From: Leifsonia sp. AG29
Lineage (GTDB): Bacteria > Actinomycetota > Actinomycetes > Actinomycetales > Microbacteriaceae
DNA length: 64,000 nucleotides
Direction: 5' to 3'
NCBI RefSeq assembly: GCF_009765225.1
Contig: NZ_VMSF01000001.1
Coordinates: 3,410,001 to 3,474,000, forward strand
Part shown: one piece after another, positions 56,949 to 64,000 of the stretch
Layout: every line of letters begins with the position of its first letter
How positions within the stretch are numbered: position 1 is the stretch's first letter
Notes under the pieces: generated by a model
What the model was told of the DNA's origin: nothing
The model's database searches: none
What the model saw: the letters and a program-made list of their open reading frames with translations, nothing else
Translations under genes and position numbers: made by a program

Positions 56949-57832
56949 GCGACGGCCGCGTCGTCGTCGGCTTCGACGGCACACCGTCCGCCTGGCGCGC
57001 CCTGGACTGGGCGACCGACCGCGTCGCTCGCCGCGGGGGCCGGCTCGACGTCGTGCAGGCGGTCGATTCCCGGCTGGGCACCGCTGTCTTCGGACCGCGG
57101 TTCGACGTGGCCACGACGGCGGATGTCGCGCTCGAGGAGGCTCAGGGGCACGTCCACGCTCTCGCACCGGAGATCGCGACCGAGTTCCGCTGGGTGGACG
57201 GCTCGCCGCCGCACGTCCTGCTGGACGCGTCGAAGGGAGCCGCGCTGCTCGTGGTCGGCACCGACAAGCGCCACGGCGACAGGGGGTCGCGCACGGGCAG
57301 CCTCCCGCTGTCTCTCGCGGCCAAGGCGGACTGCACCGTCGCGGTCGTGCCCGACCGGCCGCGGCCGCCGCGGAACGTGGTCGTGGTGGGGGTCGACGAC
57401 TCCTCGTTCGCCCGGACCGCCCTCTCGGCCGCCGTGATGGAGGCGAGCTGGACCGGCGCGGTCGTGGAGGCGGTGCACGCGTGGGACGTCCCCGAGACGT
57501 TCCACCGTGCGATCGAGGAGGGACGGGAGGTCGATCCGGCCTTCGAGGAGGCGCAGAACAAGGTGATCCTGGACGCGATCGCCGACGTTCCAGCGGCTCG
57601 GCAGGCGGACATCGTGCCGGTGCTCGTGCGCTCCAACCCGGCGGAGGCGCTCATCGAGCGGGGCGCGGGAGCCGTGGCCATCGTGGTCGGAACGCGCGGG
57701 AGGGGACGCTTCGCCGCCTCCCTGCTGGGTTCGGTGAGCCACGACGTGCTGCTCGACCTCCCGTGTCCCGTGCTGGTCACCCCCGCCGAATACGTGTTCG
57801 TGCCCGACGGCGACGTCGAGGAGACCTGGTGA
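56945..57832 (+). CDS. Universal stress protein, tandem UspA domains
   Basis: A 295-residue protein with two UspA domains (about 1-140 and 143-287). The second keeps the ATP-type motif G-T-R-G-R-G-R-F-A-A-S-L-L-G-S-V-S; the first is less clear (GTDKRHGDRGSRTGS). It starts with GTG overlapping the PNPOx-like stop by four bases and ends with a GTGA overlap with the next USP. Tandem UspA proteins are major members of DosR regulons. Confidence 0.9.
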   Translation: MSDGRVVVGFDGTPSAWRALDWATDRVARRGGRLDVVQAVDSRLGTAVFGPRFDVATTADVALEEAQGHVHALAPEIATEFRWVDGSPPHVLLDASKGAALLVVGTDKRHGDRGSRTGSLPLSLAAKADCTVAVVPDRPRPPRNVVVVGVDDSSFARTALSAAVMEASWTGAVVEAVHAWDVPETFHRAIEEGREVDPAFEEAQNKVILDAIADVPAARQADIVPVLVRSNPAEALIERGAGAVAIVVGTRGRGRFAASLLGSVSHDVLLDLPCPVLVTPAEYVFVPDGDVEETW

Positions 57833-58299
57833 GCGACACCCTGCACCCCTCCCGGGGAGCATCGGCCCCGATCGTCTGCGGCGTCGACGGCTCGGAGGAG
57901 TCGCGTCGGGCCTTCCACGAGGCGGTCCGGCTCGCCCGTGCGCTCGACGTTCCGCTCGAGGCCGTGATGGCGTGGCAGCGGTCGACGTCCATGTACGACG
58001 CCTACTTCCCGCAGCCGGAGCGCTCGCCGAAGGTCGTCGCCTTCGGTGCGCTCGAGCGCATCGCCCGCGAGGAGTTCGCGGGCGCCTGGCCCGACTGGGT
58101 GACGTTGCGCGCGGAGCCCGGCCATGCCGGGTCCGTGCTCGTCGAGAGGTCGCGGGACGCGGCGATGCTCGTCGTGGGCAGCCGGGGCCTGAGCGGACTG
58201 GCCTCGCCGTTCCTCGGCTCGGTGAGCCTCTACTGCGCGACCCAGGCGCGCTGCCCGGTGCTGGTGGTCCGGCCCGACGAGCCGCGCCCGACCGCCTAG
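57829..58299 (+). CDS. Universal stress protein, single UspA domain
   Basis: A 156-residue USP with VCGVDGSEESRRAF at the N-terminus and the phosphate loop VVGSRGLSGLASPFLGSVS near the C-terminus, fitting an ATP-binding UspA. It is translationally coupled to the preceding USP. It converges on the BON-domain gene with a four-base overlap of the stop codons. Confidence 0.92.
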   Translation: MSDTLHPSRGASAPIVCGVDGSEESRRAFHEAVRLARALDVPLEAVMAWQRSTSMYDAYFPQPERSPKVVAFGALERIAREEFAGAWPDWVTLRAEPGHAGSVLVERSRDAAMLVVGSRGLSGLASPFLGSVSLYCATQARCPVLVVRPDEPRPTA

Positions 58300-59027
58300 G
58301 GGACGACCTCGAGCCGATCGTGCACCTCCCGGACGTGCGGGGAGGACCACGCGGTCCGCACCGCCTGCTGCCGTTCCGCCCAGGAGCGCACCGTGCCGGC
58401 CAGGGTGACCTCGTGGTCGCTGACGAGCACCTGGATGCGCCCGGCGTCGACGATCGCGTTCCTGATGATCGCGCGCCGGATCTCCTCGCCCACATCGGCC
58501 GCGTCGGGGCGGCGGGAGAGCTCGATCCTGCTCTCGACCGAGTGCACGCCGAGCACCCGCTCGACCGCCTTCTTGGCGGCGACCCGCTCGTGATCCCACT
58601 CGACGGTCCCGGTCAGCACGACGTCGTGCCCGTGCACCTCGGCGTGGATTCCCTCGTGCGGGACGCCGGAGGTCCAGGCCAGGATGGCGTCGACGGCCGC
58701 CGCCAGCTTGCGGCCGTCCGGTTCGCGCCTCCGGCTCGGCAGGCGGAGCTCGTCGGCCACCGTCCGGACCCCGGCGACCCGCTCCGCGGCCTTCACCGCG
58801 GCGATGCGTTCGTGCAGCGACTCGACATCGCCCGTTAGGGTGACGACGCCGTCGGTCACGGCCACGCCGATGCGCGGCGCGTGGACGTCGGGCGTCCAGG
58901 CGAGTTCCGCCTCCACCGCCTCCCGGACGGTCAGGTCGGCGTACGAGCGGCCGGTCTCATCGGCGGTCTGGGCCCGGGCCGCCGGGGGATGGCTGATCGG
59001 TGTCTGCGCGGTGCTCTCCATGACCAT
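58296..59027 (-). CDS. Triple BON-domain protein
   Basis: A 243-residue protein with three BON domains (about 30-97, 103-170 and 172-243), each with the repeat pattern VTLTGDV/VVLTGTV/VTLAGTV followed by a helix. No signal peptide or membrane segment is visible, so it appears to be cytoplasmic, unlike E. coli OsmY. BON proteins are stress-linked and may bind lipids or nucleotides. It is transcribed divergently from hsp20, sharing the region with two DosR-like boxes. ATG 59021 is an alternative start. Confidence 0.9.
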   Translation of the reverse strand: MVMESTAQTPISHPPAARAQTADETGRSYADLTVREAVEAELAWTPDVHAPRIGVAVTDGVVTLTGDVESLHERIAAVKAAERVAGVRTVADELRLPSRRREPDGRKLAAAVDAILAWTSGVPHEGIHAEVHGHDVVLTGTVEWDHERVAAKKAVERVLGVHSVESRIELSRRPDAADVGEEIRRAIIRNAIVDAGRIQVLVSDHEVTLAGTVRSWAERQQAVRTAWSSPHVREVHDRLEVVP

Positions 59028-59058
59028 CAGCCTGGCGGGCGGCCGCGAATCCGGGAGG

Positions 59059-59101
59059 AGTCGAAGGTCCTCCGACGGGACGCCCCGGGACCTTCGGCCC
59101 T
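59059..59101. promoter_or_regulatory. DosR/DevR-like boxes 2 and 3 (BON/hsp20 divergent region)
   Basis: AGTCGAAGGTCCT at 59059-59071 and GGGACCTTCGGCCCT at 59087-59101 point to both genes. The second ends 23 bases before a TAGTCT -10-like element (59125-59130) of hsp20, so it would overlap the -35 region, as expected for an activator of the DosR type. Confidence 0.65.
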
Positions 59102-59193
59102 GAGACCGCCCGAGGGGACCGACCTAGTCTCTGACCCGAGACAGCGGCGGTGACCTGCGGGGCGCCGCCGGACGGTACGAAAGGAACCCGACC

Positions 59194-59631
59194 ATGGCAC
59201 GAAACCTCGTCCAATACGATCCGATGACCGAGCTGGCACGGCTGGAACGCGACTTCTTCGACGACGGCATGTTCGCCTCCCTCCGGCGCACCACCCTCCC
59301 GACGACCGACGTCTACACCGAGAACGACAACCAGATGGTCGTCGAGGTCCACCTGCCGCACTTCGACGAGGGCGACGTGAGCGTCGACATCGACGGCGGT
59401 GCGCTCGTGATCCAGGCGGAGCGGCACGAGAAGGAGGAGGACAAGAAGAAGAAGTACGTGGTCCGCGAGTCGAGCCAGAGCTTCTACCGGCGGATCGCGC
59501 TGCCGCAGCGAGCCGACACCTCCAAGATCCAGGCCGCCTTCACGAAGGGCGTCCTCAAGGTGACCGTGCCCTACGACGGCGCCCCGGCGTCGACCCACAT
59601 CCCCATCACGACCGGCTCGGCGAAGAGCTGA
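59194..59631 (+). CDS. Small heat-shock protein, Hsp20/alpha-crystallin family
   Basis: A 145-residue Hsp20. The alpha-crystallin domain (about 36-125) includes TDVYTENDNQMVVEVHLP, the conserved SFYRRIALP, and the terminal GVLKVTVP. An IxI-like end motif (HIPI) is at residues 135-138. It holds unfolding proteins in the cytoplasm. Like HspX (Acr) in mycobacteria, it sits beside a DosR-like two-component system and a DosR-like box. Confidence 0.93.
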   Translation: MARNLVQYDPMTELARLERDFFDDGMFASLRRTTLPTTDVYTENDNQMVVEVHLPHFDEGDVSVDIDGGALVIQAERHEKEEDKKKKYVVRESSQSFYRRIALPQRADTSKIQAAFTKGVLKVTVPYDGAPASTHIPITTGSAKS

Positions 59632-59659
59632 GTCGATCGACCGGACCCGAACCGGCCGA

Positions 59660-60301
59660 TCACCCTCCGCCGCGGTGCTCCAGATGGAGCACCGCGGCTT
59701 GCGTGCGCCGTTCGAGCCCCAGCTTCGCGAGCAGCGAGCTGACGTAGTTCTTGACCGTCTTCTCGGCGAGGCCCAGCTGCTCGCCGATCTGGCGGTTGGT
59801 GCGCCCGTCGGCGATGAGCGCGAGCACCTGCCGCTCGCGGAGGCCCAGGGAGTCGAAGCGCGGGTCCCCGGCCGCGGGCTCGCGCAGCTGGGAGGTGACG
59901 CGCGAGGCGACGCGGGGGTCGATGAGGCGCTTGCCCCGGGCGGCGGCGCGGATGTCGTCGAGGAGCGTGCTCCCGCGGATGTCCTTGATGACGTACCCGT
60001 CGGCGCCCGCGATGATCGCCGCCCGCAGGGCGTCGTCGTCGTCGTACGCGGTCAGCATGAGGCAGCGGATGGAGGGGTCGTCCTGCTTGATCCGGCGGCA
60101 CACGTCGATCCCGCTGCCGTCCGGGAGGCGCACATCCAGCACCGCCACATCGGGTCGCACCGCGGGCAGCCGGGACCGGGCCTGCGCGGCCGTGGCCGCC
60201 TCGCCGACCACCTCCATGTCGTCCTGCGCGTCGATGAGCGCCGCTATGCCGCGGCGGACGATCTCGTGGTCGTCGGCGAGGAAGACGCGGATCGCGGCCA
60301 T
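59660..60301 (-). CDS. DosR/DevR-like response regulator (NarL/LuxR type)
   Basis: A 213-residue regulator with a receiver domain (1-120; Asp10-Asp11, phosphoacceptor Asp56, Thr84, Lys106) and a LuxR-type HTH (about 152-208). The recognition helix EKTVKNYVSSLLAKLG is essentially that of mycobacterial DosR, including its two DNA-contacting lysines and asparagine. It should activate the adjacent stress genes through GGGACC-type palindromes. Its ATG shares a base with the kinase stop (TGATG). Confidence 0.92.
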   Translation of the reverse strand: MAAIRVFLADDHEIVRRGIAALIDAQDDMEVVGEAATAAQARSRLPAVRPDVAVLDVRLPDGSGIDVCRRIKQDDPSIRCLMLTAYDDDDALRAAIIAGADGYVIKDIRGSTLLDDIRAAARGKRLIDPRVASRVTSQLREPAAGDPRFDSLGLRERQVLALIADGRTNRQIGEQLGLAEKTVKNYVSSLLAKLGLERRTQAAVLHLEHRGGG

Positions 60302-61998
60302 CAGCCCACCCCGGCCGCGAGCGGCAGGCGGAGGCAGAGCCGGGTCCCGCGTTCGTCGGAGTCGACCTCGAGCACGCCGTCGTGCTGTCTCGCGCGTTCT
60401 GCGATGTTCCCCAAACCGCTCCTCCTCGTCGTCTCGCCGATGCCGTGGCCGTCGTCGACGATCGAGACGGTGATCTCCTCCGGCGAGGCCTTGGCGGCGA
60501 CGGAGGCACTGCGCGCGCCCGCGTGGCGCACGACGTTGGTGAGTCCCTCCCGCACGAACGCGGCGATGTCGTCGGCGACGCGGTCGTCCGCGACGGCGTC
60601 CACCGGGCCGGCGAACGACAGGGTGGCCGGCTCGGGCAGGGAACCGCCGACCTCCTGCACGATGTCGAGCAGCCGGTGGCGCAGGCCCGCATCGTCGTCG
60701 CGCGGCCGCGACAGGGCGAAGATGATCGTCCGGATCTGCGCGATCGCGTCGTCGAGGGAGCGGACCGTCCCGTCGATGCGCTCCACCGCTGCCGGATCGT
60801 CGAGCAGCGACTCCAGGCTCTGCAGTTCGAGACCCGCGCCGAACAGCTGCTGGATCACGTGGTCGTGCAGGTCCCGCGCGATCCGCGCGCGATCCTCGAG
60901 GAGGAGCATCCGCTGCCGGTCGGCACGGGCGCCGGCCAGCTCCATCGCGATCTCGGCCTGCCGGGTGAACGCGACCGTCCGCTCGAGGTCGAATCCGCTG
61001 AACGGAGGCGCACCCTGGTCCCTCAGCGCCAGGAGGACATGGGGACGGCTGGATCGACCGTCGAACGGCACGATGAGCGCGGCGCCTGCGCTCCGCCCGG
61101 TCGGGCCGTCGAGGTCGCCGACGTCGTCGACGCGCTTCGGCTGGGAGCTCTCGATGGAGGCACGGAGCTGATCGTTGTGGAGCGTCGCTTCGCCGAAGCC
61201 CGCCTCCGACTGCGCCTGCTCACTCCTTGCGACCTCGTGGGCGGACTCGTGCTCGAGGTCGACGTCCAGCACGACGACGAGGCCGGCGCCGGTGAGCTGC
61301 TCGACGCGCGACACGAGCTCAGGCAGCGCGTCGGAGCCGTCGCCGCCGAGGATGGTGGCGGTCATCTCCGCGGCGGAGGCGCTCCACGCCTGCCGGGCCG
61401 CGGTCTCGGCGAACAGGCGCGCGTTGTCGATGGCGAAACCCGCGGTCGCGGCGAGCGCGCGCACGAGCTGCTCGTCGTCCTCCGAGAACCGGCCCGCGGC
61501 GGGCTCCGTGAGGTAGAGGTTGCCGTACACGGCCTCCCGCACCACGATCGGGACGCCGAGGAACGCGCTCATCGGGGGATGGCCCTCGGGGAACCCGACG
61601 GAACGCGGGTCGGCGTCGATCGCCTCGATGCGGATCGACCGCGGATCGTCGATCAGAGCCCCCAGGAGGCCGCGGCCCTCGGGGAGGTGCCCGATGCGCT
61701 CCACGTCCTCCTCCGCCATGCCCACGTGGATGAACTGCTCGAGACTGCCGCCTCCCTCGGCGATCACCCCCAGCGCCCCGTAGCGGGCGCCGACGAGCTC
61801 GACGGCGGACTCGACGATCGTCCGCAGCACGGTGGGGAGCTCGAGGTGGGAGACGACCGCCCGATTGGCACGGACGAGCGCGCGGAGCCTCCCCTGCGTC
61901 TCCAGCACGCGGTGCGCCTGGTCGACGAGCGCGCTCAGGGTGCGATCGAGTTCGGCGCGCGGAGCGTCCGGGAAGGTGATCGGTTCGTCACCCTGCAC
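60301..61998 (-). CDS. DosS/DevS-like histidine kinase with two GAF domains
   Basis: A 565-residue cytoplasmic kinase: GAF 1 (about 45-198), GAF 2 (about 205-360), HisKA_3 with His378 in RDLHDHVIQQLF, and an HATPase domain (about 460-560; GLTNVVRHAGA, DDGHGIGE). In mycobacterial DosS/DosT the first GAF holds a gas-sensing haem; His140 in GFPEGHPPM lies in the corresponding region and may be the ligand, but I place it from memory. The GTG start at 61998 follows a GAGGGG leader; the frame is open far upstream but that part overlaps the next gene in the wrong sense. Confidence 0.9.
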   Translation of the reverse strand: MQGDEPITFPDAPRAELDRTLSALVDQAHRVLETQGRLRALVRANRAVVSHLELPTVLRTIVESAVELVGARYGALGVIAEGGGSLEQFIHVGMAEEDVERIGHLPEGRGLLGALIDDPRSIRIEAIDADPRSVGFPEGHPPMSAFLGVPIVVREAVYGNLYLTEPAAGRFSEDDEQLVRALAATAGFAIDNARLFAETAARQAWSASAAEMTATILGGDGSDALPELVSRVEQLTGAGLVVVLDVDLEHESAHEVARSEQAQSEAGFGEATLHNDQLRASIESSQPKRVDDVGDLDGPTGRSAGAALIVPFDGRSSRPHVLLALRDQGAPPFSGFDLERTVAFTRQAEIAMELAGARADRQRMLLLEDRARIARDLHDHVIQQLFGAGLELQSLESLLDDPAAVERIDGTVRSLDDAIAQIRTIIFALSRPRDDDAGLRHRLLDIVQEVGGSLPEPATLSFAGPVDAVADDRVADDIAAFVREGLTNVVRHAGARSASVAAKASPEEITVSIVDDGHGIGETTRRSGLGNIAERARQHDGVLEVDSDERGTRLCLRLPLAAGVG

Positions 61999-62108
61999 CT
62001 CGCACCCCTCTCCGTCCGGGTCGCGGCGGGAGCAGTCTCCGCTTACGGGCCGAGTGTAGCGCGGGCGGAAGCCGTGGGCGGTGCCGATTTGGGCGGTCCC
62101 GCGGACGG

Positions 62109-62981
62109 TCACCGCGACGCCGTGATCTCCGGCCCGACGACCATGGTCGGCGCGGCGAGGTCGAGGATGAGGCCGTGCGAGACGGAACCGAGCCAGGCGC
62201 GCCTCCACCCGGTCAGGCGGCGGCTGCCGACGACGAGGAGGAACGCGTCCTGCGACCGCGACCGCAGACCCGACACCGGGTTCTGCCGGAGGAGGACGGG
62301 GCGCACCTCCAGGCCGGGGCGCTTCTGCGCGAGGCCCTGCACGTGGTCGTCGAGCAGTTCCTGGTGCGCCGCCTGCTGCGAGTCGACGAACTCGTCGTCG
62401 GGCACGATCAGCGGCTCCTCGGCGAGCGGCTGCTGCCAGCAGTGGACGACGATCAGCGGCTGACCGAGCGCCTCCGCCTCGGTCGCGGCGACGTCGAGGG
62501 CGACCCGGCCGATGTCGGAGCCGTCGATGCCGACGACCACTCCGGAGCGGCCCCGCATTCTCCCGGACGGCTCGGCCGGGACGATGGCGACGGCGCCTCC
62601 CGCTCCCGTCGCGAGGCGGGAGCCCAGGGACCAGCCGTAGCGGCCGCGCGGTCCGGCCCGGTGGGCCGTCCCGACCACCACGAGCGTGTCGGCGCCCGCC
62701 TGCTGCGCGAGCAGTTCCAGCGGGTCGCCGACGAGAAGGGTGTGGCCGGAGAGCGCGCCGGGGTGGGAGGTGGTCAGCGCCTCCACTCGCCCGGCGAAAC
62801 GGGTCTCCTCCTGCGTCGTCGCGTGATCGAGGGCTCGCGGGTCGCCGAGGAACAGGTCGCGGTCGACCACGTCGAGCAGCTCGACGGTCGATCCCGCGTC
62901 CCGTGACCGCCGCAGTGCCCACTCGAGGGCGGCCTCGGCGGGCTCGGAACCGTTCCAGCCGACCACCGTGCGTCGCATCAT
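62109..62981 (-). CDS. Universal stress protein, tandem UspA domains
   Basis: A 290-residue tandem UspA protein. Domain 1 (about 3-140) starts TVVGWNGSEPAEAALEWA and domain 2 (about 148-287) VVVGIDGSDIGRVALDVAA; the second phosphate loop is VVGSRRLTGWRRAWLGSVS, with Arg in place of a usual glycine. It lies 110 bases upstream of the sensor kinase on the same strand and could be co-transcribed. It is divergent from the last gene. Confidence 0.9.
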   Translation of the reverse strand: MMRRTVVGWNGSEPAEAALEWALRRSRDAGSTVELLDVVDRDLFLGDPRALDHATTQEETRFAGRVEALTTSHPGALSGHTLLVGDPLELLAQQAGADTLVVVGTAHRAGPRGRYGWSLGSRLATGAGGAVAIVPAEPSGRMRGRSGVVVGIDGSDIGRVALDVAATEAEALGQPLIVVHCWQQPLAEEPLIVPDDEFVDSQQAAHQELLDDHVQGLAQKRPGLEVRPVLLRQNPVSGLRSRSQDAFLLVVGSRRLTGWRRAWLGSVSHGLILDLAAPTMVVGPEITASR

Positions 62982-63040
62982 CGTCGTTCCCCTTCTCGTC
63001 CCTCACGGGAGAGGCTCGCCGACACGCCGGAGCGCGGAGC

Positions 63041-63072
63041 AGGGGCGAAGGTCCCGCGGGACCAACGGCCCT
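63041..63072. promoter_or_regulatory. DosR/DevR-like boxes 4 and 5 (divergent USP genes)
   Basis: AGGGGCGAAGGTCCC at 63041-63055 and GGGACCAACGGCCCT at 63058-63072 lie between two divergent universal-stress genes. Spacing and sequence match the boxes before hsp20 and the PNPOx-like gene. Confidence 0.65.
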
Positions 63073-63117
63073 TCGGGCCCCGGCCGCTCGCGAGAAGACT
63101 TCGGACGGAGGTAGGAG

Positions 63118-64000
63118 ATGGACATGCGCGCATTCATCGTCGGTGTGGACGGGTCCGTCCCCGCCCGGGCCGCGATCCGCTGGGCGCTCGCCCGGGCCAC
63201 GTCGTCCGGGGCTCCGGTGTCGCTGGTGCACGTCGCCGACGACGAGTGGGGTGCGGTCGGCACCCGCTTGATCGACGAGGTGGACGCCGGCGCGAAGCAG
63301 CGGCTCCGGGAGGAGCTCGAGTACGCCCGCGCCCTGGCTCCGGATGTCGCCGTCGACGGAGAGCTGCGGACCGGCAGCCCGATGGTCGAACTGGCGGCCT
63401 TCAGCGCCCCCGACCGGATGCTCGTCGTCGGCACGCACAAGACGGGGTTCCACTACGGCCGCGCCTTCGGCTCGCGCAGCCTCCAACTCGCGAATCTCGC
63501 CGTGGGGCCGGTGGCCATCATCCCCGAGTCGGCCTCGCGCATGCGGCGCGGGGTGGTCGTCGGCGTCGACGACACGCCGGCCGGGGGAGCGGCGATCGAT
63601 CTCGCCGCCGACCTCGCCTGCGATGCGCACTGCGAACTCCTGACGGTTCGCTCCTCCAACGCCCACGTGCCGTTCGACGTCGACAGCGACGACGAGCTCC
63701 GGGACTGGCAGCTCCGGCGCGACGACGAGGCCCGCGGCCTGCTGGCCGCGGCCGTCGCCCGGGCGCGGCGACGCCAGCCCGGCATCGCGATCCGGAGCCG
63801 CGTCGTCCGGCGCCCGGCCGGCGCCGCGCTGAATGAGCTCTCCCGCAACGCGGAGCTCCTCGTGATCGGCGATTCGCGGCGGCCGGAGGCGCAGCAGGGG
63901 AGTCTCGGGGCCGTCGCATACGAGGTGCTGCTCAATCTGTCGTCGCCCACGATCGTGGTGCACGCGCCGACGCCGACCGGTCCGGCGAACCACCGCATGC
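63118..64000 (+). CDS. Universal stress protein, tandem UspA domains (cut by window end)
   Basis: The frame opens at ATG 63118 (leader GAGGTAGGAG) and stays open to the window edge, giving 294 residues. Domain 1 begins AFIVGVDGSVPARAAIRWALARA, domain 2 begins VVVGVDDTPAGGAAIDLAADLA. The second phosphate loop is altered (IGDSRRPEAQQGSLG). The C-terminus appears to be nearly complete, since the last strand (SPTIVVHAP) has passed. An ATG at 63124 could also start it. Confidence 0.88.
   Translation, partial: MDMRAFIVGVDGSVPARAAIRWALARATSSGAPVSLVHVADDEWGAVGTRLIDEVDAGAKQRLREELEYARALAPDVAVDGELRTGSPMVELAAFSAPDRMLVVGTHKTGFHYGRAFGSRSLQLANLAVGPVAIIPESASRMRRGVVVGVDDTPAGGAAIDLAADLACDAHCELLTVRSSNAHVPFDVDSDDELRDWQLRRDDEARGLLAAAVARARRRQPGIAIRSRVVRRPAGAALNELSRNAELLVIGDSRRPEAQQGSLGAVAYEVLLNLSSPTIVVHAPTPTGPANHRM

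Noticed and set aside
61999-63993. Upstream extension of the histidine-kinase frame to a much larger protein
   Set aside because: The extension covers another universal-stress gene and the antisense of the last gene and has no domain content. The GTG at 61998 gives a normal DosS-like length.

Overview
The window is a 64-kb piece of a high-GC actinobacterial chromosome that spans the replication origin. The gene order murJ-trxB-trxA, parB-parA-rsmG-khpB-yidC-yidD-rnpA-rpmH, dnaA-dnaN-gnd-recF-DUF721-gyrB-gyrA-DUF3566-tRNA-Ile-tRNA-Ala, ppiA-crgA-trpG-pknB-pknA-pbpA-rodA-pstP-fhaB-fhaA-tRNA-Leu matches the origin block known from mycobacteria and other actinobacteria. The extra rhomboid protease, the class E sortase and the protein style suggest Microbacteriaceae, perhaps a Leifsonia relative; the genus is inference.

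Layout. 1-4661 (+): the end of murJ, the thioredoxin pair, a PLP aminotransferase and a D-Ala-D-Ala-ligase-like enzyme. 4716-12753 (-): the parAB segregation operon, an unusually long gene-free stretch of nearly 3 kb holding most of eight parS or parS-like sites, then the rsmG/khpB/yidC/yidD/rnpA/rpmH group. 12754-15099: dnaA with the oriC-type region between dnaA and dnaN (DnaA boxes and an AT-rich stretch). 15100-24232 (+): replication and gyrase genes and two tRNAs. 24322-30075: DNA repair, Nudix, cyclophilin, rhomboid, crgA, sortase and glutamine amidotransferase genes, including a convergent intergenic spacer carrying DnaA-box-like direct repeats. 30105-39036 (-): the PASTA-kinase, elongation and FHA operon, almost every gene overlapping the next. 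No rRNA gene, CRISPR array or complete mobile element was seen.

Accessory part. After tRNA-Leu(CAG) the conserved block stops. 39977-50542 is a tightly coupled catabolic operon: a GntR/UTRA regulator with a candidate operator, a cupin sugar-phosphate isomerase, a ribose-type ABC importer, an FGGY kinase, a D-2-hydroxyacid dehydrogenase, a KDPG-type aldolase, a divergent AroE-like dehydrogenase, a phosphotriesterase-family lactonase-like enzyme and a small ABM-fold protein. The genes imply uptake, phosphorylation, oxidation, lactone opening and aldol cleavage of an unidentified sugar, but no dehydratase is present. A separate SDR follows. 51828-55442 encodes a 1204-residue secreted copper-radical oxidase bracketed by two copies of an unnamed module.

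55538-64000 ends the window. After two small unrelated genes it becomes a stress island resembling a DosR/DevR dormancy regulon: a PNPOx-like flavoprotein, four universal-stress proteins (the last cut by the window edge), a triple-BON protein, an Hsp20, and a GAF-type histidine kinase with a DosR-like response regulator. GGGACC-type palindromes lie in its three divergent intergenic regions.

The most noteworthy items are the parS-rich gene desert, the unassigned sugar pathway, the self-contained DosR-like regulon with its boxes, the mirrored-module oxidase, and the DnaA-box repeat cluster near crgA.
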